Below are positions 31,798 through 40,065 of a stretch of 64,000 nt of DNA, one piece after another. The stretch's first letter is position 1. Every line of letters begins with the position of its first letter. Under the pieces are notes generated by a model. That model worked only from the letters and a program-made list of their open reading frames with translations, did not search any database and was not told the origin of the DNA. The position numbers were made by a program, and so were the translations under genes. Origin of the DNA: an uncultured Clostridia bacterium (GTDB taxonomy: Bacteria > Bacillota > Clostridia > TANB77 > CAG-508); assembly GCA_949482135.1 (NCBI GenBank), contig CASYFC010000001.1, forward strand, positions 248,001 through 312,000, read 5' to 3'.

Positions 31798-33759
31798 ATG
31801 AAAAATTATGGCTTTGTGAAATGTGCAATCGCTACCTTTAATGGTAAGATTGGTGATCCTCAGGCTAATGGCGAAAAAATCCGGGCATTAATTGCAGATG
31901 CAGAAAGCAAGAAGGTAAGTATTCTGGTTCTTCCGGAACTTTGCCTAACTGGCTACACCTGTCAGGATCTCTTCCAAATGAGTCACGTCTCAGAAGAGTG
32001 CCTTGTTCAACTCAATCAAATTCGGAAATTTACTTTTACCAAATCTGTTTTGGTTTTGGTAGGTATGCCTCTGAATGTGAATGACATCAAGTACAACTGC
32101 GCAGTAGCAGTATATAATGGGAAAATTTTAGGTGTTGTTCCTAAACGGTATATTCCCAATTACAATGAGTTCTATGAGAAACGGTGGTTTTCTCCATATA
32201 GCGACTTCGATTGCACAGAATTTGAGCTCTTCGGCCAGAAGATTCCTTTTGGAAATCTCATTTTCTCTTCGGAATCTCTCGGATACCGCTTGGGAGTTGA
32301 AATCTGTGAAGACCTTTGGACAGTAATTCCTCCAAGCTCTGAATTGGCCCTGGCTGGTGCTAACATTCTTGCCAACCTTTCTGCAAGTAATGAGTTGGTT
32401 GGTAAAGATGAATACCGAAAAGAATTGGTACGCTCTCAAAGTGCAAGAACCATTTCTGCATATTTGTATGCATCTGCTGGATTTTCTGAGTCTACTGCAG
32501 ATCTTGTTTTCGGCGGAAGTGGGTATGCCTACGAAAATGGCAAGGAACTTGCTCAGCTTAAGCGCTTCCAAATCAATGATCAAATGGAAATTTTTGATGT
32601 TGATGTGGAATATCTCACAAACGAACGAGACAAAGCAAAAACTTTTGCAGATAACAAGTTCTATGCAAAGGCTTCCAAAGTCCGAATTATTCCGGTGGAA
32701 GAAAGTGAAAATAAAAGTGCATACATTGCACCCAAAAAAGACGAGGTTGATGAAGGCTTTATTTTGAATAAGAAAATCAATCCTCATCCTTTCATTCCCA
32801 ATATTATGGACGAATCTGGCAGTAAAGTATGTAAAGAAATCCTTTCTATACAATCCACAGGTTTGGCAAGACGGTTATCGGCAATTGGTTGCAAATCTGT
32901 TACTATTGGCGTTTCTGGTGGGCTTGATTCCACGTTGGCACTTTTGGTGTGCTATGAAGCTTTCATTAAGCTGAACCTCGACACTAGCGGAATTCTTGGC
33001 ATAACAATGCCCGGCTTTGGCACTACTGATCGTACCTACAACAATTCTCTTAAGCTCTGCCAGGAGCTGGGAACTACTTTGCAGGTAATTCCGATTAAGG
33101 ATGTATGTATCCAGCATTTCAAAGACCTTGGGCATGATCCGGAAGTTCATGACATTACCTATGAAAATGTACAGGCACGTGAGAGAACCAGCATTCTTAT
33201 GAATATGGCAAATAAGAGAGGAGCCATTTTGGTAGGAACTGGTGATCTTTCTGAGCTGATGCTTGGCTGGTGTACCTACAACGGGGATCATATGAGTATG
33301 TATAATGTTAACTGTTCGATTCCCAAAACGCTTGTTAAGTATCTGATCGAATGGTATGCCAGATTTGGCGGAACAACTCAGAATCTGCAAAATATTCTTT
33401 TGGATATTATCGACACCCCTATCAGTCCTGAGCTTTTGCCTCCTGACGGAAATAAGATTGTACAGAAAACTGAAAACTCTGTTGGACCTTACGAGTTGGT
33501 TGACTTTTTCATTTACCATTTTCTCAGAAATCGTTTTAATGCCAAAAAGATTGTTTTCTTGGCAGAGCAGGCTTTTGGTAAGAAATATGATAAAAGTCAG
33601 ATTATCGGCTATTACAACGATTTCATCCGTCGTGTGTTTAACAACCAGTTTAAGAGAAACTGTGTACCTGATGGGCCGAAAGTTGGTAGCATAAGCGTAT
33701 CTCCTCGTGGAGATCTCAGAATGCCATCTGATGCCAGCTATACAAGCTGGATGTACTAA
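31798..33759 (+). CDS. nadE: Glutamine-dependent NAD synthetase
   Basis: 653 residues, preceded by TAGGAGGTAAACAGT. The N-terminal nitrilase-type glutaminase domain (about 1-290) has the catalytic Glu in LPELCLTGY, a Lys in VVPKRYIPNYNEFYEKRWF and the Cys in GVEICEDLWTVIPPSSE. The C-terminal synthetase domain begins with VTIGVSGGLDSTLALLVC (PP-loop) and contains GTGDLSELMLGWCTYNGDHM and the LPPDG loop. Glutaminase-derived ammonia is channelled to amidate nicotinate adenine dinucleotide. Divergent from pncA, so deamidation and final amidation of the Preiss-Handler route share a control region. A second NadE without glutaminase lies 4 kb away. Confidence 0.95.
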   Translation: MKNYGFVKCAIATFNGKIGDPQANGEKIRALIADAESKKVSILVLPELCLTGYTCQDLFQMSHVSEECLVQLNQIRKFTFTKSVLVLVGMPLNVNDIKYNCAVAVYNGKILGVVPKRYIPNYNEFYEKRWFSPYSDFDCTEFELFGQKIPFGNLIFSSESLGYRLGVEICEDLWTVIPPSSELALAGANILANLSASNELVGKDEYRKELVRSQSARTISAYLYASAGFSESTADLVFGGSGYAYENGKELAQLKRFQINDQMEIFDVDVEYLTNERDKAKTFADNKFYAKASKVRIIPVEESENKSAYIAPKKDEVDEGFILNKKINPHPFIPNIMDESGSKVCKEILSIQSTGLARRLSAIGCKSVTIGVSGGLDSTLALLVCYEAFIKLNLDTSGILGITMPGFGTTDRTYNNSLKLCQELGTTLQVIPIKDVCIQHFKDLGHDPEVHDITYENVQARERTSILMNMANKRGAILVGTGDLSELMLGWCTYNGDHMSMYNVNCSIPKTLVKYLIEWYARFGGTTQNLQNILLDIIDTPISPELLPPDGNKIVQKTENSVGPYELVDFFIYHFLRNRFNAKKIVFLAEQAFGKKYDKSQIIGYYNDFIRRVFNNQFKRNCVPDGPKVGSISVSPRGDLRMPSDASYTSWMY

Positions 33760-33777
33760 AAAAAGCAATAACATTTG

Positions 33778-33815
33778 AAAAGAGCCCGTGGTGCTAACCA
33801 TGGGCTCTTTTTTAT
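33778..33815. terminator. Bidirectional terminator between nadE and the Nudix gene
   Basis: AGAGCCCGTGG pairs with CCATGGGCTCT with T and A runs outside. It serves the convergent nadE and operon B. Confidence 0.85.
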
Positions 33816-34333
33816 TTCCATAATTCTCTTAAAACTTTATATACCATTTCATGTGGACATATATCTCCTCTATCCACTATTTCAAAAAATTCATCTATAG
33901 ATACATATTTAGCATCACTAACTTCTTCTTTTTGAAGTACAACTTTTTCTATATCAACATTTTGTCTTAAAATATAAATATCTATAAATTCATTACTTAC
34001 TATTTCTCTAAATCTAACTTTTTCAACCATTGTCATTAAAAATTCTAAATTTTCTAAATTAACAGCTATTCCTAATTCTTCTTTTCCTTCACGAATTACA
34101 GCTTCTATTGAACTTTCTCCTGCTCCAATGTGTCCTGCAAAAGAAGTATCCCACATATTTGGATACAATTTCTTTTCTGCGCATCTGTATTGCAATAATA
34201 TTTCATTTTTATCATTTATAATCCAAACATGTATAGCTTTATGCCACAATCCATCTCTATGTGCAATTTCTTTATCTACAACTCCAATCTTTTGTCCTAT
34301 TTTATTATATTCATCAATCATTTCATGTTCCAT
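33812..34333 (-). CDS. Nudix hydrolase, IDI-like subgroup
   Basis: 173 residues. The Nudix box is intact: G-HIGAG-E-SSIEAVI-R-EGKEELGI, with metal-binding glutamates. LWHKAIHVWIINDKNEILLQ and LYPNMWDTSFAGHIG around it are typical of the isopentenyl-diphosphate isomerase-like Nudix proteins (YfcD type), whose substrates are poorly known. Last gene of operon B, so it may hydrolyse a diphosphate made or mis-made by that pathway. The stop is immediately followed by a strong terminator shared with the convergent nadE. Confidence 0.88.
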   Translation of the reverse strand: MEHEMIDEYNKIGQKIGVVDKEIAHRDGLWHKAIHVWIINDKNEILLQYRCAEKKLYPNMWDTSFAGHIGAGESSIEAVIREGKEELGIAVNLENLEFLMTMVEKVRFREIVSNEFIDIYILRQNVDIEKVVLQKEEVSDAKYVSIDEFFEIVDRGDICPHEMVYKVLRELWK

Positions 34334-34354
34334 AAGCTTTTCCTTCTTTCTATT

Positions 34355-34948
34355 TTAAATATATTTTTCTACATTATACTCTAGTTTTTGTGTATTGTCA
34401 TCATATAATATTGCATTTACTCCTGCTTTTCTTGCATTTTCTATATCCATTAATATATTATCTCCAATATGTAATATTTCTTCTGGTTTTACATTTAATT
34501 CTTTTGAAATTTTCTCAAAAACTTCTTTTGTTTTTCCACCAATTTTAAAATAATCGCAACATGAATATATTTTTTCAAAATTTTTTACTTTTTCTTTTAG
34601 TTCATAATTTATAAACAAATCTGTAGTTGTTGAAATAATAATTTTAGGAAGTTTTATTTTATTTATATATGTATATAATTCTTTGTTAATTTCGGGTTTA
34701 ATTTTACTTTTATTTAATTCTTCTAAAGTATTAAAACACAAAAATTCAGACCAATATTTATCATCATAATATAAAATATTATAAACACCATATTCTTTGA
34801 ATTTTTCTTTTAAAATTTGTTTAGCAGAATCTATTGATATATTAAATTTTTGTGCATATTTTTGTGGAATTATTTCAAGCCAAAAATTATCCGAAAACTT
34901 ACTATTTGATAAAGTTCCTTGTAAGTCTAAACTTATATATTTTATCAT
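34355..34948 (-). CDS. HAD-superfamily hydrolase
   Basis: 197 residues. The HAD layout is clear: motif I ISLDLQGTLSNS, motif II Thr/Ser in KIIISTTTDLF, Lys of motif III in FKIGGKTKEVF and motif IV in EILHIGDNILMDIENARKAG. In motif I the second Asp (normally DxD) is Gln (DLQ), which usually changes phosphatase activity. It overlaps the APRT-like gene by four bases (start-stop overlap). Operon context suggests dephosphorylation of a nucleotide or sugar phosphate, with the Gln substitution as a caveat. Confidence 0.82.
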   Translation of the reverse strand: MIKYISLDLQGTLSNSKFSDNFWLEIIPQKYAQKFNISIDSAKQILKEKFKEYGVYNILYYDDKYWSEFLCFNTLEELNKSKIKPEINKELYTYINKIKLPKIIISTTTDLFINYELKEKVKNFEKIYSCCDYFKIGGKTKEVFEKISKELNVKPEEILHIGDNILMDIENARKAGVNAILYDDNTQKLEYNVEKYI

Positions 34949-35469
34949 TTCTTTTCACTCACCTTTACTAGTGAAAATATATTATAATCTTTTAAATCTT
35001 CTCTTCCATTTAAATATTCAAGCTCTGTTATATAAACTAAAGAATTTACTTTTCCACCACATTTTTCTACTAAATTTATTGCAGCCTTACTTGCACCACT
35101 TCCTGCCATAATATCATATACAATAGCTACATTTTCATTTTCTTCAATACTATCACTTTTAATTTGATATTCTGCTTTTCCATATTCTTTTATAAATTCT
35201 TCACTATAAAACTCTCCTGGTATTAGGTTTGGTTTTCGCACTAATACTAATGGTGAATCAAGTTCATATGCTATTATAGAACCTATTGTAAACCCTTTTG
35301 ATTCTATTGCAACTATTTTATCTATTTTCTTATCTTTCAAAAATTCTTTTATTTCATTTATAGCAGATTTTCTAGCTTCTACATCTTTTAGCAAGTATGT
35401 GAAATCCCAAAATAATACATCATTTTTGGGAAAATCCTTATAGCTTTTTACAAAACTTTTATAATCCAT
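34945..35469 (-). CDS. Adenine-phosphoribosyltransferase-like PRTase
   Basis: 174 residues, the size of Apt. Segments follow the Apt order: FWDFTYLLKDVEARKSAI at the start, IVAIESKGFTIGSIIAYEL, VLVRKPNLIPGEFYSEEF, EYQIKSDSI, and the PRPP-binding VAIVYDIMAGSGASKAAINL. In Apt the PRPP loop is VDDLLATGGT; here D-D is YD and ATGGT is GSGAS, so substrate may differ from adenine. It lies in operon B between the cyclase and HAD genes. With the larger PRTase at 36096 the operon has two PRPP-using enzymes. Confidence 0.85.
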   Translation of the reverse strand: MDYKSFVKSYKDFPKNDVLFWDFTYLLKDVEARKSAINEIKEFLKDKKIDKIVAIESKGFTIGSIIAYELDSPLVLVRKPNLIPGEFYSEEFIKEYGKAEYQIKSDSIEENENVAIVYDIMAGSGASKAAINLVEKCGGKVNSLVYITELEYLNGREDLKDYNIFSLVKVSEKK

Positions 35470-35479
35470 AATTTTACCT

Positions 35480-36094
35480 CTATTCTTCTATTAATATTGC
35501 TCTTGAAGGTGCTGCATCGATACCAGTAACTTTTACTGGTAAGCAGATTATTTTATATATCTTTTCCTCTGTTTCTTTTAATCTTAAATTATCTAGTGCT
35601 ACAATGTTTTTTTCCATAAATATTCTATGAATATCAACTGCACCATTTCTTTCAAAACTTTGATAATCATAACCTATAAGTATAATTCCTAAATCTCTTA
35701 AATATTCTGCTGCTTTAGTTGATAACGCTACATGTTTTGGATTATATTTTTCCATATTATCATATGAGTTTTTTGTTTTTAATAAAATTCTTTTTGAAAT
35801 TATATTATGTTTTTTTAAATCATTTACTTCTATAAAATCTTTAACATCTGTTAAATCAATAACTTGGCAATCTCCTATTAATACCTCGAATGGTACTTCA
35901 TCACTTTTCCACTTTTCATTAAATAAATAATATGGTGCATCAATATGTGTTCCTGCATGAGCTCCAAAATCTAACCAAGTAAAGTTTACAGGTGCCTCTG
36001 GTTTCCTTGCAAGTGGTATTAGTTTTGGCTGGTCATCATCTACCCATACTACTGTTTTTTCATTTAATTCCATTGAAATATCTATAATATTCAT
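35480..36094 (-). CDS. Cyclase/kynurenine formamidase-family hydrolase
   Basis: 204 residues. The family motif HxGTHxDxPxH is seen as HAGTHIDAPYYL (about residues 50-61), with the last His replaced by Tyr. IIDISMELNEKTVVW opens the protein and LIGYDYQSFE, HRIFMEKNIVALDNL and IDAAPSRAIL close it, as in metal-dependent KynB-type formamidases. KynB removes formyl from N-formylkynurenine. Here, beside a TrpF-like isomerase and a GTP cyclohydrolase II-like protein, it more likely hydrolyses a formamide or cyclic amide of a purine- or pyrimidine-derived intermediate; that is inference. Two nt downstream of the PRTase gene. Confidence 0.85.
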   Translation of the reverse strand: MNIIDISMELNEKTVVWVDDDQPKLIPLARKPEAPVNFTWLDFGAHAGTHIDAPYYLFNEKWKSDEVPFEVLIGDCQVIDLTDVKDFIEVNDLKKHNIISKRILLKTKNSYDNMEKYNPKHVALSTKAAEYLRDLGIILIGYDYQSFERNGAVDIHRIFMEKNIVALDNLRLKETEEKIYKIICLPVKVTGIDAAPSRAILIEE

Positions 36095-36095
36095 A

Positions 36096-37337
36096 TTACA
36101 TCATCCCTTCTATTTTTTCTTTCCACTCTTTATTATTTTTTTCAAGTGAAATTAGAATTTCTTTTATTATTAAAAATCTATATTTTTCATATTTTTCCTG
36201 AAGTTTATCAATTATTTTATCAATATCACTTTTTATTTTTTCAAAACCATTCCAATAATCTAAGTGAAATATTACTGGCATTGGTGACCAAGATGGAGCG
36301 TAAAGTTCAAATACTTGATCTAAAAAGTCTGCAAATTTATTTTTTCCATAAATTTTTTCATCTATATATTTTAATAAATATCTTATAATATCTTTATTTG
36401 AAACATATTGTTTTACTTGTTTCTCTTCTAAGTTTTGTTTTAATTTTTCTAACAGATTGTTTTGATTAATTAAATTATTTAAATCGTTATAAATTTCTTC
36501 TACATCACCATTTAAATTGTTTAATTCATTTCTTAAATCTCTTAAATATACTTTTTGAAAATCATTTTCAGATATAAAATAATAATAGCCTATTAAATCT
36601 ATTCTATTTTCGAAAGGATAGGCTCCATTTCTATATGCTTCTAACTCACTTTTATTATCATATAATGTAAAAGCTATTTTCTCATATTTTTCAGGATTAT
36701 CTAAAAACATACAATAAGCTGATAATTTAAATTTCGGATTATTAGTAAATAGCCTTACAATTCCACTAAAATTCCTTATTATAGTTCCTGCATTTATATA
36801 CTCATCAAAAAGTAGAAATGGTTTTGTAAATATATTATATAAATCTGTTCCTTTTAATATTTCATGAAAATGTTTATTGCTATCATTATAATTTTTACAA
36901 TCTCTTATACTATCATATATTGTAAATTTTTCTTTTCCAATAAACTCTTCTAAGTTAAAATTATTGCATTTCATTTTTAAGAATTCTCTTCTTGAAAGTT
37001 CTTCTTTATTAATTTTAATAACTGTATTTAATTCATTTTCTGATAGATATGCTTCAAACCATTTATATAAATTAAACCTTGTGTCTCTTGGAATTTTAAT
37101 TTGTGTTAACTTAATATTTGAATGTTTATATTCTTCTAAACTTTTTATTATTGAAACTAATGGAGAAGTTCCACTTTCTATTACAACAATTTGTTCATAT
37201 CCAGAATTAAAAAATCCATTTAACACATCTTTTGCCAAGATTAAACTTTGCTTATCATTCATAAATTTAAAGCCTTCATTAAATTTTGGATGGATAAACA
37301 TTTCTAAATTATCTACTTTTCCAAATAAATCTTGCAT
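36096..37337 (-). CDS. Large phosphoribosyltransferase-like protein
   Basis: 413 residues. The N-terminal half resembles a type I PRTase: VLNGFFNSGYEQIVVIESGTSPLVSIIKS as a first nucleotide-fold strand, KIPRDTRFNLYKWFEAYL, and FLLFDEYINAGTIIRNFSG, in which DEYINAGT fits the PRPP loop pattern (acidic pair, then x-A-G-T). The C-terminal 200 residues are helical with LYAPSWSPMPVIFHLDYWNG near the end and have no family I recognise. One nt separates it from the TrpF-like gene, so operon B is translationally tight. The reaction is unknown; the substrate may be the product of the GTP cyclohydrolase II-like and TrpF-like enzymes. Confidence 0.6.
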   Translation of the reverse strand: MQDLFGKVDNLEMFIHPKFNEGFKFMNDKQSLILAKDVLNGFFNSGYEQIVVIESGTSPLVSIIKSLEEYKHSNIKLTQIKIPRDTRFNLYKWFEAYLSENELNTVIKINKEELSRREFLKMKCNNFNLEEFIGKEKFTIYDSIRDCKNYNDSNKHFHEILKGTDLYNIFTKPFLLFDEYINAGTIIRNFSGIVRLFTNNPKFKLSAYCMFLDNPEKYEKIAFTLYDNKSELEAYRNGAYPFENRIDLIGYYYFISENDFQKVYLRDLRNELNNLNGDVEEIYNDLNNLINQNNLLEKLKQNLEEKQVKQYVSNKDIIRYLLKYIDEKIYGKNKFADFLDQVFELYAPSWSPMPVIFHLDYWNGFEKIKSDIDKIIDKLQEKYEKYRFLIIKEILISLEKNNKEWKEKIEGMM

Positions 37338-37997
37338 TTAATACTCCTTTGCAATTTTTATAAATTTTTCTATTTTTTTATGATCTTTTCTGTCTTTTCT
37401 TAAATAACTTTCACTATAAGAACTTATTCCTGTAGAAACATCTACTCCATAAGGAGTTGTTTCTTCTATTGCTCCTCTTAAATTTTCTGGATTTAAACCT
37501 CCTGCAATAAATACTGGTTTTTCAGTCATATCTATTAATTCTTTACACTTGCTCCAATTATTTTCTTTTCCTGTTCCACCAGTATATCCACTATCTCTTG
37601 AATCTAACAAAAAGTAATCACAATATGGTTCATATAATTTTAATTTTTGAGGAGCTTTAGGATCTGTTGTAACAACTGTTTTTATAATTTTTTTATTTGT
37701 ATTTTCCCTAACTTTTTTTACTTCTTTTATATCTATATCTTCTGAAATTTGAATACCTGTACTTTTAATATAATTTGATAAATCTAAAATATCATCACTA
37801 TTTAAAAGATGTGTTACTAAAAAACTATCTACTCCTTCTGGAAATTTTTTTATAGTTTCTCTAACCCATTGAGCATAAGGCTCAACCTCTATTGGTAATA
37901 CTTTTCCTCCCATTACAAAACCTATAGCATCTGCTCCCAAAGTTACTGCTACTAAAGCATCAATTTCATTACTAATTCCGCAAATTTTAACTTTCAT
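37338..37997 (-). CDS. Phosphoribosylanthranilate isomerase-like (TrpF family)
   Basis: 219 residues from the ATG at 37997, which has GGAGG seven bases upstream. TrpF features are intact: MKVKICGISNEIDA with the catalytic Cys, GADAIGFVMGGKVLP, the catalytic Asp in FLLDSRDSGYTGGTG, FIAGGLNPENL, and VDVSTGISSYSES near the phosphate site. TrpF performs the Amadori rearrangement of a phosphoribosylamine. No other tryptophan gene is present, and the operon holds a GTP cyclohydrolase II-like protein, whose family makes a phosphoribosylamino-pyrimidine. I infer an Amadori step on a non-tryptophan intermediate. Its insert TTDPKAPQKLKLYEPYC is longer than in many TrpF proteins. Confidence 0.85.
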   Translation of the reverse strand: MKVKICGISNEIDALVAVTLGADAIGFVMGGKVLPIEVEPYAQWVRETIKKFPEGVDSFLVTHLLNSDDILDLSNYIKSTGIQISEDIDIKEVKKVRENTNKKIIKTVVTTDPKAPQKLKLYEPYCDYFLLDSRDSGYTGGTGKENNWSKCKELIDMTEKPVFIAGGLNPENLRGAIEETTPYGVDVSTGISSYSESYLRKDRKDHKKIEKFIKIAKEY

Positions 37998-38008
37998 AAA
38001 AACCTCCA

Positions 38009-38846
38009 TTATTTATAAACTTTTTCCAAGTATGCTTTTTTCATATTACATACTTTATCAATTTTTTTCTCTACTCCAAGTTCTTCTAAATCTTCTATGT
38101 TATTATATACTTTTATTCCGCTATCAGTATGAACATTTACTTTTCCATAACAATCTATAAATATGTTATATATTTCATCTTCTTTTGGAATAAATTCTTG
38201 ATCAACAATATTAATAGTTTCATACTTTTCTTTACATTTTCTAACAACATCTTCAAAATCATATTCAGATATTTCAAACATATCTTCAAATTGTTTTCCA
38301 TATCCACTACTAAAAAATTTTCCTAGCTTCCAACTGTAAACTTTTCCTTCTATTAGTTTTCCAACATTAATAACATCGTCTTTATTTAATTTGCTAACCA
38401 TTGTGTTTATTTTTATTTTTATATTTGGATAATTTTTTCCGAATATATTCTATTAAATCTAATATTAATCTGTGGTGGTTTTTGATAGAGCAAGGTCTCA
38501 TCTTGTTATGTATTTCTTGCTCAAATGAATCTAATGGTAAATTTATTGAATCTATATATTTTAAAACTTCTTTATCTTTTAATAGTTCAATTCCTGTTGT
38601 AGATATTATTGGAGTAATTCCAAGTTTTCTGCAATGTTTACAAATTTCTACAATATCTTTTCGAACAAGTGGATCTCCTCCTGTTAAATTTATTGCTTCC
38701 ACTCCATATTCTTTTAATTTGTTTATAAGAGAAATTACTTTTTCTAGTGGTAATTGCTTTCGATTTTCTCTCCAATTTGCAAAACAGAATTTACAATCCA
38801 TATTACAAATACTTGATACTTCAAAACATATATAACTTATCTTCAT
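38009..38846 (-). pseudogene. Viperin-like radical SAM gene, frameshifted
   Basis: Two frames form one protein if one T is removed from the T6 run at 38433-38438: the N-part ends LIEYIRKK and the C-part then continues as NYPNIKIKINTMVSKLN. The start at 38846 has GGAAAGAGTG upstream. Viperin-like traits are the cluster CNMDCKFCFA, LTGGDPLVRKD, SINLPLDSFEQEIH followed by a KNH, the KINTMVSKLN strand and a late IYNIFIDCYGKV. Viperin-type enzymes convert CTP, GTP or UTP to ddh-nucleotides. The resemblance is by eye. As read the gene is broken; a sequencing error or phase-variable A tract is equally possible. It lies between the RibA-like and TrpF-like genes. Confidence 0.55.
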
Positions 38847-38871
38847 ATTTATCACTCTTTCCAATTTTAAC

Positions 38872-39996
38872 TTAAGCTAATTTTCTTAAATTTTTCTTAC
38901 TAACAATTTGGCTAATTTCTTCTTTAATTCTGTCATAATCTTCTTTAAAAGATGTTAAATCTCCATTAATATCCATATGATTAAATTCTGTTCCTCTCTG
39001 AAGCGCTTCTGTACTTCCTGCAATATTTACAGCTCCAATTGATTTTACTCTTAATACTTCATATCCAAAATTTTCCATTTGCATTATTTTTAAAGGATTG
39101 TTTGTAAGCATAATTACCTTTTGATTTGTACCTAAGTAATCTAAAATTACAGGTGTTATTTTATATCCAACATTGTTTCCTTCACTTCTTGGATCACCTT
39201 TTAGACCAATTGTTGTAAATCCACCATACATAGTTGTTTTATAAGTTTGCTCTGAAGTATATTCTCCTCTATGTCTAATTGATGCTCTTTCTGCTAAATT
39301 AAAAACAAATTCATTTTCTGTGTATCCACTTCCCATACCATTTTGAGAATCTATGTGTAACATTACAAATCCTAGATTCCCGTTATTTTCATAAATATGT
39401 TTCCCATTTTCATATTTATATTGTTCTTGTACCCATCTTTCAAAATCATCTCCATTTTTAATATCTGGAGTTTCTATTTTATTGAAGCTTGCTGCTAATT
39501 CTCTTATATTTTTCCATTGATAATGACAATTGCATCTTTGAGAACCGAATAAAAATGAAGGTGTACAGGCTGACTCTGCTCTTAAAACAATTTCATCATC
39601 ATATACATTTCCAACTATTCCTGCATTTGCATATTCCATCCCAATTCCTGGCATATATACACAAAGACCTATATGTCTTACTAAGTGTGGAGTTTCATAT
39701 TTTTCTGTTAATGAATATAATGTTGCACCTTTGTTTGCTATAATTAATGCTTTTGTTTTCATATGAACAGCAACATCATATATTTTCATTAAATCACCTT
39801 CAGCATTTTCTTGATTTAAAGCTGTTACAAAATTTAATAAAACTTTACTAAACAAATTTCTATCTGTTATTTTGTAAATCTTTTCTTTATAATCTTTTGG
39901 TATACTATCTAAAACTTCCTCATAAGTTTTCTCACACATTTTAATCCTTTTGATGTAATTGTTCATTCCTTTGACAATAATTTCTTTTTCGTTCAT
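38872..39996 (-). CDS. Divergent GTP cyclohydrolase II-like protein (RibA family)
   Basis: 374 residues from the ATG at 39996 (AAAAGGAG upstream). RibA traits: the zinc site ESACTPSFLFGSQRCNCHYQ with three Cys as in RibA, MLHIDSQNGMGSGYTEN where RibA has QEGRGIG, FTTIGLKGDPRSEGNNVGYK and VIMLTNNPLKIMQMENFGYE. The Arg of the GRG motif is Met, and about 130 residues precede the zinc site, so activity probably differs from GTP to formate plus pyrimidine. The family opens the guanine ring of GTP. First enzyme gene after the NrtR regulator in operon B. Confidence 0.8.
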   Translation of the reverse strand: MNEKEIIVKGMNNYIKRIKMCEKTYEEVLDSIPKDYKEKIYKITDRNLFSKVLLNFVTALNQENAEGDLMKIYDVAVHMKTKALIIANKGATLYSLTEKYETPHLVRHIGLCVYMPGIGMEYANAGIVGNVYDDEIVLRAESACTPSFLFGSQRCNCHYQWKNIRELAASFNKIETPDIKNGDDFERWVQEQYKYENGKHIYENNGNLGFVMLHIDSQNGMGSGYTENEFVFNLAERASIRHRGEYTSEQTYKTTMYGGFTTIGLKGDPRSEGNNVGYKITPVILDYLGTNQKVIMLTNNPLKIMQMENFGYEVLRVKSIGAVNIAGSTEALQRGTEFNHMDINGDLTSFKEDYDRIKEEISQIVSKKNLRKLA

Positions 39997-40030
39997 AATA
40001 AAAACTCCTTTTCTACTAATTTGGGGACAA

Positions 40031-40061
40031 TTTAAGAGCACATCTAAAATGTACTCTTAAA
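40031..40061. promoter_or_regulatory. Hairpin between NrtR and the RibA-like gene
   Basis: TTAAGAGCACA pairs with TGTACTCTTAA around a short A/T loop. No T run follows on the minus strand, so it is more likely a processing or stabilising element, or a weak attenuator, than a terminator. Confidence 0.45.
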
Positions 40062-40065
40062 AATC

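Noticed and set aside
40031..40061. Hairpin after nrtR as a full terminator
   Set aside because: No T run follows on the minus strand, and the next gene (RibA-like) has no clear separate promoter, so read-through is expected.
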